Shown piece after piece: positions 29,115-40,377 of a stretch of 64,000 nucleotides of DNA (position 1 is its first letter; each line of letters begins with the position of its first letter). A model generated the notes under the pieces. The model saw only the letters and a list, made by a program, of their open reading frames with translations. It was not told the origin of the DNA and did not search any database. The position numbers and the translations under genes were made by a program. The DNA comes from Valencia hispanica (lineage: Eukaryota > Chordata > Actinopteri > Cyprinodontiformes > Valenciidae), in NCBI GenBank assembly GCA_963556495.2, contig OY747713.1, positions 53,640,328-53,704,327 on the forward strand, read 5' to 3'.

Positions 29115-31450
29115 GAAGTTCGCGGAGCATCTGGATTTCTCGTTTTTTATTATTTGAATTCCAAGGTATCTTATAGAGTTTCTTACAGGTATTCCATGAA
29201 TTGAAGTTGTTAAAAAAAATTGTAACCGGTAGAAGTTCACATTTATGTAGGTTGAGTGAAAGTCCGGAGGCTTTAGAAAATGGCTGTATATTGTTGATGG
29301 TCACTGAAACTTGCGAGGCGTCTCTGAGGAAGAGAGCTGTATCGTCTGCCAGCTGACTTATGAGTATTTCTCTGTTAGCAATGACCAGACCTTTTAAAGA
29401 ACTGAGTTTAATGTGTGAATTAAGGAGTTGTACAGAAAGAAGGAATAAATACACGGATAGGGGGAACCCCCTGCCTCACTCCACACTTTAGAGAAAATCT
29501 TGGGGAAGTATCAGTGGCTAGCGTTATGGAGCTGCTACTATTAGAATACAGTGTCCGAACGGCATTACAGAAGGGTTGACCAAACCCAAATTTATTTAAA
29601 GCAGTAAAAATAAACTCATGCTCTAAGGAGTCGAACGCCTTGTAGAAGTCTAAAAAAAATAAGACTATCATCCTGTACAAGTTCTGGGTAATCTATTATG
29701 TCTAAAATTAATCTTATGTTGTTTGAGATGTGACGATTCTGCATGAATCCATATTGACTCTCATCAATAACTTTATCTAATACGGGTTTTACTCTATTAG
29801 CCAGAACTTGTGCCAGTATCTTATAATCATTATTCAGTAAAGATATTGGTCGGCAATTTCCAAGAGCAAAGGATCCTTTCCTGGTTTTGTAATGAGGGTG
29901 ATCAAACCTTGACATAAAGTGGGAGGGAGTGCACCTCTATCCATGCTTTCCTTAAAAACTTCTAAAAGAAAAGGGGCTAAACTGTCAGCGAACTGTTTGT
30001 AAAACTCTGCTGTAAGGCCGTCAGTTCCAGGTGATTTGTTAATCTTTAGATGTTTTATAGTATCTCCAACCTCGATCAAAGAAATTGATCTGTCACAAAG
30101 CTGACTTTCCTCCTCATTCAGCTGAGTAATTTTGTCTATAGAATTTTAAAAAGTAAGACTAGCTTGAGGGCAATAACTAGAAGAATAAAGTTTGCAATAA
30201 AAGTTTGAACAATATTTTGCTATGATATATATCATATCATTATCATATCATTAGAAATTGTCCCATTAATATTTAGTTGTAGGATAGAGTTGGTGTTAGA
30301 TTGATGTTTTTCAAGTCTGAAAAAATAGGCCGAATTCTGTTCTCCTTCTTCAAGCCATTTTCTGCGAGACCGAACAAATGCTCCGTCAGCTTTGCGTTTG
30401 TAAATATCATCTAATCTATGCTGCAGGTCAACCAGTTCTATTTTATCAGATTCACTGACGGCGTCTATTGGTTTGGTTTGGTTTGGTTTGGTATCACTTG
30501 TGTCTCATCAGATCTTTTTTTGCCAAATTACTGCTGTATTTTCTAAAGAATTTTCCAATTTCATATTTCAAAAGTTCCCAGTTGCTACAAAATAGATTAT
30601 CTGTGAGAGCTTTATTCCAATAAAGTTGAATGAATCTCTGAACCTCACAAATCACTTCTTTATGCTCAAGAATGGTGCTATTTAGCTTCCAATATGAAGT
30701 TTTAGTGATGGAGGACGATGACAATGGGATTGATAAGCTAACCATTTTGTGGTCTGAGAGTGGTGAAGAATAAATATCCGTTTTAACTTTTTCTAAATCT
30801 TTTGAGATAAGCCAATAATCGATACGCGAGTGCCTGGTTTGAGTCTTATTACACCATGTGTAAGCTATTTGAGATGAATGAGAATCCCTCCAAGAATCGA
30901 CTAAGTTAAATCTTGGTGCAAACAGTCTGAGTTAGTCTGAACTTCTAGAAGGCATCGGTCCAAATAGTTTTAAAACACTGTATTAAAGTCTCCACCAAAA
31001 AATACAAAGGAATTGGGCTATTTAGATAACCAGCGCAGTGGGCGCTCCTCTAATCTATCAAAATATAGTTTATTCTCCATCTGACAGTTAAAACCATACA
31101 CATTAACCAAAACATAGATGGAGTGTGCAGCCTCAACTATTAGAAAAATGTAATGACCATCTTTATCTATGTCAGAATTCAAAATTTTACATTAAATCTT
31201 CCTTTAAGTATGCAAACACCAGCAGCACGCTCTGTACCATGGGACAGCCACAGATCATCTCCCCATTGCGATCTCCAAAATGTTTTTTCTTGTTCTGTTG
31301 AATGAGACTCTTGTATAAAACAGAAATCTGAGTTGAACTGCTTGCAAAACAAAAAATAGCCTTACGTTTAACACTGTTTCTTGAACCTCTTTCATTTAAA
31401 GAAATAACAGACAGAGACATAAGAATAGTAACAAAAATTAAAAGTGACAA
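29115..31450 (-). pseudogene. L1 ORF2 (endonuclease and reverse transcriptase), broken
   Basis: The start region (31450-31187) has the endonuclease opening in two frames (SLNERGSRNSVKRKAIF, then CFIQESHS-like sequence in another frame). The middle, 31180-30120, is frameshifted endonuclease and linker. The reverse transcriptase is readable from 30079: KINKSPGTDGLTAEFYKQFA, NCRPISLLNNDYKILAQVLA, YGFMQNRHISNNIRL, FFLDFYKAFDSLEHEF, then CGVRQG and LADDTALFL as the catalytic block near 29335-29350. The motif reads LADD where the family usually has a small set of YADD/FADD variants. At least five frame breaks are present. Confidence 0.8.
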
Positions 31451-31569
31451 ATAAGAAAAAGCTTAGATCAGGTAAGTGAAGAAAAAGTTCAATTAGGAAC
31501 CTGGTCACCTAAGAGAGTCCTATGTAAGATGAGAACTGCAACCCCTGAGTAAATCTGTTCCATTCTTAC

Positions 31570-34430
31570 TTTCCTTAGTGTCTCAGGGTAACACAGTGGA
31601 TGGCAGCAATTCTATCTCTAACCCTTCAGAAATTTATGATCTGGTTCACAGCGTTACGTCCTCATTGCGTTTAGCATTAGATAGTGTAGCCCCCTTAAAA
31701 AAGAAAGTGGCTAGCCATAGGAGGCTGACTCCTTGGTTCAACCCAGAGTTGCGTACTTTAAAGCAGAATACTAGGAAGTTGGAGAGAAAATGGCGCTCTA
31801 CACACCTAGAGGATTCCTATTTAACCTGGAATAACAGTCTGCTGCTGTATAAAAAGACCCTTCGACAAGCTAGAACAGCATATTTTTCATCATTAATAGA
31901 GGCGAATAAAAACAATCCTAGGTTTCTTTTTAGTACAGTTGCCAAACTTACACAGAGTCATAGCTCTGTTAAGCCAACTATTCCCCCAGCTCTTAGCAGT
32001 GATGATTTTATGGGATTCTTCGTAAATAAAATTAATTCTATTAAAAATAAAATCATTGGCATCCTCCCAAACATGATTACTTCTTCCTCAGTAAATGAGG
32101 CAGCATCGGAAAGAACTGTAGAACCTCAGTTGTGCTTAGGCTGTTTTGATTCAGTCGAGCTTTCGGAATTATCAAAAATATTAGTCTCATCTAAACCTTC
32201 AACTTGTATGTTGGACCCAATTCCAACCAAATTATTTAAAGAAGTGTTACATTTGGTTCCTGGCCCCATTTTGGATATGATGAATCTATCCTTAGTAAAC
32301 GGATACGTACCACAGGAATTTAAAATAGCTGTAATTAAACCTTTACTCAAGAAACCTTCCCTTGATCAAGATGACTTAGTGAATTACAGACCTATATCTA
32401 ACCTTCCTTTCTTATCCAAAGTCCTTGAGAAAATTGTTGCTAATCAAGTCTGTGAGCATTTAAACAATAACGAGCTGTTTGAAGAGTTTCAGTCAGGTTT
32501 TAGAGCTCATCATAGCACTGAAACAGCACTGGTGAAGGTTACTAATGATATTCTCATGGCCTCAGATAATGGACTTGTGTCTGTTCTGGTTTTGTTAGAT
32601 CTCAGTGCTGCTTTTGACACAGTCGATCATAATATTCTCTTAGAAAGGCTTGAACATGTTGCAGGGATCAAAGGAACAGCACTAGGCTGGTTTAAATCAT
32701 ATTTGTCTGACAGATTCAAGTTTGTTCATCTAAATGATAAATCTTCTTCACTCTCAAGGGTTACTTGTGGAGTTCCACAGGGTTCTGTGCTTGGACCAAT
32801 TCTGTTCACCATATATATGCTCCCAATTGGTAGAATCATTAGACAGCATGGGATAAATTTCCACAGCTATACCGATGATACACAACTATATTTATCCATA
32901 AATCCTGATGAACCCAGTCAGTTGGGTAGATTACAGGCATGTCTGGAAGACATAAAAGCATGGATGACCCTAAACTTTTTGCTTTTAAATTCTGACAAGA
33001 CAGAAGTTGCTGTCTTTGGACCAGAAGTTCTTAAACAGAAACAGATTAGTCAATCACTTCATCTGGATGGCATTAAATTGGCCCCCAGTAATAACGTAAA
33101 GAACCTCGGCGTTATTTTTGACCAAGACTTGACATTTAAATCCCATAATAAACAGGTTTCTAGGATTTCTTTCTTTCACCTCCGGAATATTGCTAAAATT
33201 AGAAACATCCTGTCCAGGAGTGATGCTGAGAAACTAGTCCATGCATTTGTTACCTCAAGGCTGGACTACTGTAATTCTTTACTATCAGGTAGTCCACAAA
33301 ATGCCATTAAAAGCCTTCAGTTGATCCAAAATGCGGCAGCAAGAGTTCTGATGAATATTAAAAAGAGAGATCACATTTCTCCTGTTTTAGCTTCCCTTCA
33401 TTGGCTCCCTGTTAAATCCAGAATAGAATTTAAGATCCTTCTTCTTACATACAAAGCCCTTAATAATCAAGCTCCATCATACATCAGAGATCTAATTGTT
33501 CCATATGTTCCTAACAGAGCCCTTCGCTCTCAGACTGCAGGTTTACTTGTAATTCCTAGGATTTCTAAAAGTAGAATGGGAGGCAGATCTTTTAGTTATC
33601 AGGCTCCTCTCCTGTGGAACCAGCTCCCAGCTTTAGTCCGTGAGGCAGACACTCTGTTTACTTTTAAGGCCAGGCTTAAAACTTTCCTTTTTGATAAAGC
33701 TTATAGTTAGAGTGGCTAAGGTCATCCTGAGCTATCTCTGTAGTTATGCTGCTATAGGCTTAGACTGCTGGAGGACAGACTTACCAATTTTCTTCACTCT
33801 GCTACTTCCTTTTCTCCTACGACTCTCCAGTTGTATTACAGTACATTCTGTTTTTTCGACTGTTAACTTTGTTTTCTCTCAGTGTTTTTCTCTCCATAGA
33901 AGATATACCTGGTCTGGTATCCTGCTTGGCTGCAATGCCCTGTTGGACGGGGGGCATCGACTGGGATGATCCTCCCAGTAACTGAACATCCACTGTGTCC
34001 TGTTATTAACTTTTTACTTTCTGTAACATAGAAAGTTCTCTTATATCAGATCTTCTGTTCCTTCTGTGTTTCTGCTCTGTCTTCTCAAACCCCCAGACGG
34101 TCGTGGCAGATGGCCGCTCCTACTGAGCCTGGTTCTGTTGGAGGTTTCTTCCTGTTAAAGGGGAGTTTTTCCTCTCCACCGTCGCTACATGCTTGCTCAG
34201 TATGAGGGATTGCTGAAGGATTGCTGTGGTTGGAAAGTCTGCATCAACGGGGCCCAACCTCACGCCAATGACTGACGCAATCTGCTGGGATTCCCTAAAT
34301 AGGAAACTTTTTAACTGATTGGAATGTTTGTATAAATGTTTTGAAATAACTTCTTGTTAAGTGCCTTGAGATGATCTGTTGTGAATTGGCGCTATATAAA
34401 TAAACTGAATTGAATTGAATTGAAATTACA
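31570..34430 (+). mobile_element. L2 LINE copy III, young, 5'-truncated
   Basis: The plus-strand element has an open 710-codon frame, a complete 3'UTR (33711-34400) with CTTGTTAAGTGCCTTGAGAT, and a GAATTGAATTGAATTG tail to about 34430. The 5' edge is near 31570. The endonuclease is absent, so it is truncated like most L2 copies. It sits in the - strand L1 between ORF1 and ORF2. The 3'UTR is nearly identical to copy II. Confidence 0.9.
31578..33710 (+). CDS. L2 LINE reverse transcriptase, uninterrupted 710 codons
   Basis: The frame has no stop from about 31578 to TAG at 33708-33710. The start is not ATG, because it begins inside the truncated polyprotein. Residues 1-160 are the linker after the missing endonuclease (RRLTPWFNPELRTLKQNTRK). 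Fingers and palm follow: [48 protein letters not shown] (first catalytic Asp) and [14 protein letters not shown]. The catalytic block SYTDDTQLYLS is at codons 32868-32879. The C-terminal domain (SPVLASLHWLPVKSRIEFKI to FLFDKAYS) is complete. The X of the YXDD motif is Thr here but Ala in copy I (GCC to ACC), which may reduce activity. Confidence 0.92.
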   Translation: MSQGNTVDGSNSISNPSEIYDLVHSVTSSLRLALDSVAPLKKKVASHRRLTPWFNPELRTLKQNTRKLERKWRSTHLEDSYLTWNNSLLLYKKTLRQARTAYFSSLIEANKNNPRFLFSTVAKLTQSHSSVKPTIPPALSSDDFMGFFVNKINSIKNKIIGILPNMITSSSVNEAASERTVEPQLCLGCFDSVELSELSKILVSSKPSTCMLDPIPTKLFKEVLHLVPGPILDMMNLSLVNGYVPQEFKIAVIKPLLKKPSLDQDDLVNYRPISNLPFLSKVLEKIVANQVCEHLNNNELFEEFQSGFRAHHSTETALVKVTNDILMASDNGLVSVLVLLDLSAAFDTVDHNILLERLEHVAGIKGTALGWFKSYLSDRFKFVHLNDKSSSLSRVTCGVPQGSVLGPILFTIYMLPIGRIIRQHGINFHSYTDDTQLYLSINPDEPSQLGRLQACLEDIKAWMTLNFLLLNSDKTEVAVFGPEVLKQKQISQSLHLDGIKLAPSNNVKNLGVIFDQDLTFKSHNKQVSRISFFHLRNIAKIRNILSRSDAEKLVHAFVTSRLDYCNSLLSGSPQNAIKSLQLIQNAAARVLMNIKKRDHISPVLASLHWLPVKSRIEFKILLLTYKALNNQAPSYIRDLIVPYVPNRALRSQTAGLLVIPRISKSRMGGRSFSYQAPLLWNQLPALVREADTLFTFKARLKTFLFDKAYS

Positions 34431-34915
34431 GCCTCTTTTACATCCTCGTTATCTTTCTCCAGCAGGCCCAGTAGTCTCAGATCCCATCTTCTCTTGTATC
34501 TGGCATTCTCTTTGCACATTTCTTTCAATATACTGTTTTCTTTCTTCAGGGAGGCAACTTGTTTTTGGATTTTTTCAATTTCCTCCTTGTTTTCCTTAGC
34601 CGCTTGTGTATTAGCCTCTATACGGAGTTCAAGGCTCTTGAAACGCTAGTCCAGCATGTAAAATCTCTGCAGTACAGTTTGAATAGCATCGTATATGCTA
34701 ACGTTGTTAACGTTAGCTTCTCTGTCTGTCATTTTCGTGTTTTTGTTCCCTAGTCTTTTGGGATCAGGACTGGGGAACGGTGTGTGCTCATTCAAAAGAG
34801 TTCCCTTGCTCACCTCCATGTCTCCCAACTCCTGAATGTCTTCGTCATCACATGCCTCTTTCAGTACTGCCAAATTGTAATCATGGTCTTGCATGCTAGC
34901 TTGTTTTTTATCCAT
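34431..34915 (-). pseudogene. L1 ORF1 N-terminal half
   Basis: The minus-strand frame starts with ATG at 34915 (MDKKQASMQDHDYNLAVLKE). After a stop near 34646 it continues as a coiled-coil segment (SLELRIEANTQ, KIQKQVASLKKEN-type heptads). It reaches NARYKRRWDLRLLGLLEKDN, the start of the RRM domain, then hits the L2 tail at 34430. The rest of the RRM and the C-terminal domain are not found on the other side. Confidence 0.75.
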
Positions 34916-35506
34916 GCCGTCAGTCAGATTGTCTTTTTTTTTTTTTCAGTTGGAGTCTACCAGCTTTCGTAACAGTGTTGATATAATCTTAATGTTGCGC
35001 TGGGTTGGTTTTTTTTTTCTGGTCTAGAATTACGCTTTTAAGGACAAAATTAACTTTCTTTCAGACCCTGCTAAAAGTGCAGCCGCTCATTCCGCCATCT
35101 TGATTCCCCCCTGTCTCCTCATTCTCAATAGGCTTACCCCAATTCTCCACTGCATGGGCTCCGGTCCGCCACGCACTCTGCAGCCGTTCGCAATTTCCAC
35201 TGCATGCGCTCTAGATCCAATCCGGTCCGCAGCCCAGAGCTGCTCAAAGAAGCATGCACGGGAATTGTGAGATCTCTTCTTCTTCTTCTTCTAATTTTTA
35301 TTGGCGGTTGGCAAACAACAAACGGTGCATTACCGCCACCGACTAGTGTGGAGTGTGGACTGGAATGACTCTCACAAAAAAAAAAACTCAAATCCTCCCA
35401 ACCAATCTACTTTCTTTTAAAAACTGAAATAAAACCTGATAGGCTCCAGCTCTTGAATCCTCTCTCAACAAATCAATAAGGTCCAATTTAATATTTACTT
35501 ACTTAC

Positions 35507-36328
35507 TTAATAATACTTACTGAGGTTTTGAATTAATTTCCTTCTCTCTACCTGATATTTATGACAGTATAATATAACATGATCTATAGTTTCCTTTTCT
35601 CCACAGTAATCACATTTCCCTGTATTATGTTTCCCTATCATGAATAGTGTAGTGTTCAAACCAGTGTGCCCAAATTTTATTCTAGATATAATCACCTCCT
35701 CTCTCCTACTCCTTCCTGTGCTTCTCATTTCTCCTACTCTCCTTTGAATTTTATACAACCATCGTCCCCTCCTTTCTTCTTCCCACTGCTTTTGCCATCT
35801 TCTTTTCATTTCTTGCCTTAAAATGCTCTTTATCTCCGTCTGACTGAACTTAAAAGCCAATTTCACTGATGCATTTATTGAGGCTTCCTTTGCAACCCTA
35901 TCAACCATTTCATTCCCCTTGACTCCATAGTGAACTGGAATCCATAAAAAAGTTATTGTAAGTCCCATCATGATTATTCTGTTAAGTGTTAGCTGAATCT
36001 CTTATAGGATGTCTGGTCTCCTTTCTGAATGGCTACACTGTAAACTGGTCAATGATGAACTTGAATCTGAACAAATGACTGATCCTAACGATCTCATATC
36101 TTCTACCCACTGAACAGCTAACAGAATTGCGAGCATTTCTCCAGTGTATACTGACAGTCCATTATTGATTCTTTTTTTTACTTTAAAGTGGCTATATGCA
36201 ATTTTCTGAAATTTAAACTCGCGACTTACCCTATGTGGCCAAAAACGGAACTGCTCTTCCTTTCTGCTCGCTCTCGCAGCGCGCGCTCGTGCGCCGGTCG
36301 CTCTCAATCTTTGATCTTTTTCGGCCAC
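35507..36328 (-). pseudogene. I/Nimb-like LINE RNase H and C-terminal Cys-His domain
   Basis: The part from 36185 to 36002 has the RNase H core with YTGEMLAILLAVQWVEDM (catalytic Glu region) and VICSDSSSSL (catalytic Asp). After a frame change at about 35990 it continues with FLWIPVHYGVKGNEMVDRVA (RNase H end) and finally KCDYCGEKETIDHVILYCHK, a C-x2-C-H-C pattern typical of the LINE C-terminus. The 8-bp duplication of the MITE at 36188-36676 lies inside this domain. The first 45 residues of the long open frame right of 36185 come from the MITE, not the LINE. Confidence 0.75.
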
Positions 36329-36676
36329 TTGTCAGGGGTTTAACTTTCTTAGTCTTATGTGGAGTTACTGTTGGTGTCAAAGTTGTCCTTGGTCTCTTCT
36401 GTGTATTCGCACAATCCATGCAAGTTATGACTACTGGTAGTGGCAGAGTGATCTGAAACATTTAACATGAACGTGCTTGACCGTCACATCAAGACAGCGC
36501 GGGAAAATCCCACCCGACAGAAAATAGAAGAAATTGGATACAGGCTTATAGGTGCACCCACTGTGAGCTGACAAGGTGTCAATATGCTCATCAGGAGATG
36601 TTTGAGTCATAAATGGTCAAATAAAAAGGCTATTGTTACCTTTATTTTGGGGAAAAAGTTGTATATAGGCTCTTTA
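36188..36676. mobile_element. hAT-like MITE inserted in the LINE RNase H
   Basis: It is flanked by the perfect 8-bp repeat ACTTTAAA (36180-36187 and 36677-36684). Removing the block and one repeat restores a contiguous RNase H reading across the site. The ends are imperfect inverted repeats around GGCTATATGCAA and TTGTATATAGGC. Inside is a GC-rich stretch with GCGCGC words. It has no transposase. Confidence 0.8.
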
Positions 36677-36709
36677 ACTTTAAATTCAGGAACTATAAAT
36701 GCTATACCT

Positions 36710-37077
36710 GTCACGAGGTGTGTGGAGTATGGACCCAAACGCACTCGCTGAAGGAAGGTGCAGGATGTTTATTACAGTGAGGAGGTGGTGATGATGGTGG
36801 TGAAGATGACAGGAACGGAGACACTGGACATCGGGCAGGGAAGGAAGACAGCAGGAAGAACACACCATGGAGATAGACGGTTACCAACTACTACTGACTA
36901 TCGAGTAACTACTAATGATCCGGCCGGGAGTGAAAGGAAGTGAGGGGTCTTAAAGGCAGGAGGTGAGTGGGTCTCTTTGGGTACGCCCCTGGAAGTCTGG
37001 CGGACGGCCCCGGTGGCGTCCTCTGGCTGGACGGAGGTCGGGCGGAAGGCCCCGGTGGCGTCCTCTGGCTGAAGACA
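36710..37077. other. unassigned block replacing the LINE reverse transcriptase
   Basis: GC-richer sequence starting GTCACGAGGTGTGTGG, with GGTGATGATGGTGG repeats and two tandem copies of a unit of about 50 bases containing CCCCGGTGGCGTCCTCTGGC (about 37005-37075). It has no coding match. The LINE breaks off sharply on both sides. Confidence 0.5.
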
Positions 37078-37990
37078 AAATTCTGAAATCTGTAATTTCC
37101 TTTTAATATTTTGAAAACTTTATTTCGATACTTAATTACTTTGTCACATTCTTCTGTCCACCAAGGTACAATCTTCTTTTTCTTTTACCTTCTTTCTTCT
37201 TTATCGCCTGGTTTGCTGCTTCTAAAACTGCATTACAAACAGAAGAATTTAAATCATCAACATCAACATTCATATCAATCTTTTGCATTTCCTGGTCACA
37301 GACTAATCTAAATTTTTCCCAATCTGCAGTAATTAAATACCACTTCTGCACTCCCCCTATATCATATTCCTCTACAATCAGCTCTAGCTCAGTTAATATT
37401 GGATAATGATCACTACCTATAGTTGTTTCGTTTATTACCTGCCATGAAAAAATACCTGCTAGTGAATCTGATACTAATGTGAGATCAATTGCGGATTCTG
37501 CTCCTGTTCTAATATTTACTCTTGTACCACTACCATCATTCAAACACACATCATTTTTTATTTATATCGATTCCTCAATCACTGCTCCATTCCGATCATT
37601 AGAATTACCCCATAATGTACCGTGTGCGTTAAAGTCCCCACACCAAATTACTTTTCCCTCTTAATGTATGTTAAGTTCCTCTATTGATAACAGTTTGTTA
37701 CCCGGGTTGTAAAAATGTACCACTCTTATGCTACCTGACCATATTTCAATTATAATGTACTCTAACTGTGTTCCTATAGCTACAACTCTATATTGCATTC
37801 CTTGCTTTACAAATGTCATACACCCTCCTCCATTTCCTTCCTTTCTATCTCTACGGACTCCATCATAACCTTTAACAAAATCTAAAGTAGGTTTAAGTCA
37901 GGTCTCTTGAACACAGATTATTTCTGGTTTCTTTTTGCATTTTTTGATAACTCCTTTAAACTCTTGCCCATTTGCAAATAAACTTCTAGC
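37078..37990 (-). pseudogene. I/Nimb-like LINE ORF2 endonuclease
   Basis: The minus strand encodes an AP-type endonuclease in several frames: the QWNARSLFANGQEFK-type start near 37985, ICVQET near 37910, WCGDFNAHGTLWGN near 37625, then a 137-codon open piece (37549-37136) with AIDLTLVSDSLAG and GSDHYPILTELEL, the terminal SDH block. VPWWTEECDK near 37165 is the usual link to the reverse transcriptase. The sequence stops at about 37078, where foreign DNA begins. Confidence 0.7.
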
Positions 37991-38019
37991 GTTCCACTGA
38001 AAAATAATTATACTGTCCT

Positions 38020-39020
38020 CTCTCCTGGTCCTCCTGCTTTCCCCTCTCCTCCAAGTCTTTTATTAATTTGTTCCCAAGATATATCTTTAATACCAAAAAA
38101 TATCTCTGCTCCGTTTTGTGTTTCACCTGATCTGTGCAGTTTATAACATAAGCAATAAACAAAATCATCTTCTCCACTGTCAGTCCTGAATGAGTTTCTT
38201 GTGTCTGTACTAAATTTGATGTTGTCATTGGTTGAACCTTTTCTGTCTCGACCTTTGCCTTCTGTACCCTTTTAACTGCCTCTGCATAACTTATGTTGTG
38301 AACTACTTTAACTTGTTCAACCTCCATTGCCTTCTTCCTGACTTCACAACCCCCATAACTCACCCTGTGTTACTCCCACAGTTACAACATGTAACTTGTA
38401 TATTATCTCTACATTCCTCATATTTGTGTTCACCTCCATACTTGGGGCATCTCTGTTTCCCCTTACAAACTGCAGCAATATGCCCATATCTCTGGCATTT
38501 ATAGCACCTGAGGGGTGGAGGAATATATGTTCTAACAGGAAAGCTCATGCATCCTATTTTAACTCTATCAGAGAGGACAGCCTCCTGAAACTCCAAAAGA
38601 GCTGATAAGCTATCAACTTTCCTCCCATTAACTGTTTTTAATAATCTTTTAACCCTGCTGACCTTGCCACCATGAATATTCATTTTGAGCTTTTCTAGAT
38701 CCTCCTACACTGGTATACCTGTAATCACCCCCCCGTATCACTTTACTTTCCCCTAGAATCCTTTTCTCTCTCACAATCTTCTTACAGATACTTTCAGCAT
38801 TTAACACTTTATTTTTCTGTTCTTCTGTCTTAACCACTATCAACAAGTTTCCATCCCTGAGAGTTTTAGCCAGCTCCACTTCTCCAAACTTCTTTATCAA
38901 TTCTCGTGATAAAGCTATTGGACTTAACTGCACATCCTCATCTTCCTGTGTCAGGTTGCATGGTGGACCTCTGTGTCTGCTGCTCTTTTCCTCATTCTCT
39001 GTCCTGTATAGGTAATCTGT
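38020..39020 (-). pseudogene. I/Nimb-like LINE ORF1 (gag-like, CCHC knuckles)
   Basis: Nucleic-acid-binding ORF1 protein of a LINE. The N-terminal part is ELIKKFGEVELAKTLRDGNL, LLIVVKTEEQKNKVLN and a V-R-K-rich RRM-like stretch. After frame changes near 38680 there follow SFPVRTYIPPPLRCYKCQRY and GHIAAVCKGKQRCPKYGGEH, giving a first CCHC knuckle and a second in which one Cys is replaced by Tyr. CCNCGSNTG then begins a third knuckle. The frame shifts again at about 38360 into a Lys/Glu-rich C-terminus. There is no clear start codon. The open stretch can be followed upstream to about 39010. Confidence 0.7.
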
Positions 39021-39530
39021 AAACCAAGTATTACATCAGATTTCTTTTTCTTAATAGATGTTATCAAAAGGTAATCATAAAAGGAACTGAACTTTGCAAC
39101 ATGATTAGAATTCAAGTGTCATTTTTGGATGAAAATTGGCTTAATTGTATAGTTTTAACTAGAAAAGCACTGAGAGAGCGCAGACCTCCACGATGGCAGC
39201 TCAGTTCCAGTCAAGACTGAGATCTTCGTACTCAGAACAAAAGTAAAACTATTGATTTAATCAGTGCTGTAGTCTAGTTTATTCTAGTAGTATACTCTGA
39301 TTTGTTTGTCAAAATGTTAAATCAGTCATTGATTTGTCCGTGATTTTAATCCTGCCTGGCTTTCTGAAGCAGCTCCTTCTATTCTGTATTTATGAAGATG
39401 CTACATTATCACTTCTTGTGTAGATAATATTTTCAAATGAATGACAAGACAGAGAAACAGCTTTAATTAGTTAGAATTATTTATGCATTTTAAGTATTTA
39501 CATCAATCTTTAAACCCCGATGTTGTGATT
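39021..39530. other. no recognised feature
   Basis: AT-rich sequence between the LINE 5' end and the poly-T start of the next L1. No frame or repeat recognised. Confidence 0.4.
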
Positions 39531-40377
39531 CTTTTTTTTTTTTGCAAACAAATTTTTATTTAAGTTTGACAGAAAAGATCAAAATAGTATGCCAAGACTT
39601 TTAGGGATTCAACATTACATTAGACATTCTCAGGTATCACAGTCGGCATACAATGGGCCCAAGACAAGGAACACGTCATGGAAAACAATACAACCAATAA
39701 ATGCACATATGTGCACACATGGACACAAACAGATATCTAAAGAAAGAGGAAAAAAAGGGAGGGAGGGAGAGAAAAACTTGATATCAGGGACATAGGAATG
39801 AGAGAGCTATCAGTAACACAGAATAAATCAAAATAAATAAAGGATCATCTTACAGCATATCTTTCAGAGAGTCAGCAGCACTATGCCAGACATTTAGAGT
39901 GATATCATTAGCACCATTAATTCTGGCTGTGGAGAGTTCCATATATACGACATCCAGAAAAGAAAGAGTCCAAGCCACTACACTGAGAGAATGAGGTGGC
40001 TTCCAACGGGTAGCAATCATTTTCTTGGCTCTTGTCATTCCACCAGTGATTACACACTTTTTGAGCTTGGAAATATTAAGAGATGTCAGGTCATTCAAAA
40101 CCAACACACACATATTGACAGGTACTGTTTCTTGCGTCAGATCAGATAATTTGGATGCAACATTGCTCCATAGTTGTCCAACAGGAGGGCATTCCCAAAA
40201 CATATGAATAAATGTGCCCCGGGCTTTTAAAGAGCACAGGTTGCAAAAGGGATCAGTTATAATCCTCATGTAATGAAGTTTGAGAGGAGGGAGATATGTT
40301 CTGTGTAGAAAATTAAAATGAATTTGCTGATGATCTGGGTTGCGTGATGCCTCATGAATGCTGGACCACATTTCATC
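39531..40377 (-). mobile_element. L1 ORF2 C-terminus and 3' end (third L1)
   Basis: A T run at 39531-39543 is the poly-A tail of a minus-strand L1. The frame 40371-39850 (173 codons, open) is the L1 C-terminal domain with HFNFLHRTYLPPLKLHYMRI and the Cys-His block DPFCNLCSLKARGTFIHMFW. It continues ECPPVGQLW, then KKMIATRWKPPHSLS. The remaining ORF2 should lie to the right but is interrupted at 40378 by the LTR of provirus A. I found no continuation within the window. Confidence 0.85.

Larger units (their letters stand above)
28549..35105 (-). mobile_element. L1-clade LINE with three later insertions
   Basis: On the minus strand, from the right, there is a 5'UTR (ending near 35105 at CATCTTGATTCCCCC), ORF1 start (34915), a 2.86-kb L2 in opposite orientation (31570-34430), and ORF2 from about 31450 to 29115. 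An hAT MITE sits at 28646-29106. A last ORF2 piece (IIDKTQKIFNDWLQRDLSLK, 28637-28549) is cut by L2 copy II. The C-terminal half of ORF1 is missing next to the L2. Nothing L1-like is seen left of 27518. Confidence 0.8.
35277..39020 (-). mobile_element. I/Nimb-like LINE with RNase H, reverse transcriptase deleted
   Basis: On the minus strand, from the 5' side, are a gag-like ORF1 with zinc knuckles (about 39020-38020), an AP endonuclease (about 37990-37080), a foreign 370-bp block (36710-37077), an RNase H domain (split by a MITE, 36690-35970) and a C-terminal Cys-His segment. The 3'UTR ends in AATAAAAATTAGAAGAAGAA near 35277. ORF1 knuckles plus endonuclease plus RNase H is the architecture of the I group, and the GAAGAAG tail fits fish Nimb elements as I recall them. 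The reverse transcriptase is entirely absent. Confidence 0.72.

Noticed and set aside
36002..36461. Arg-rich frame joining RNase H to an N-terminal extension
   Set aside because: The extension is MITE sequence read through the insertion border, not a LINE domain.
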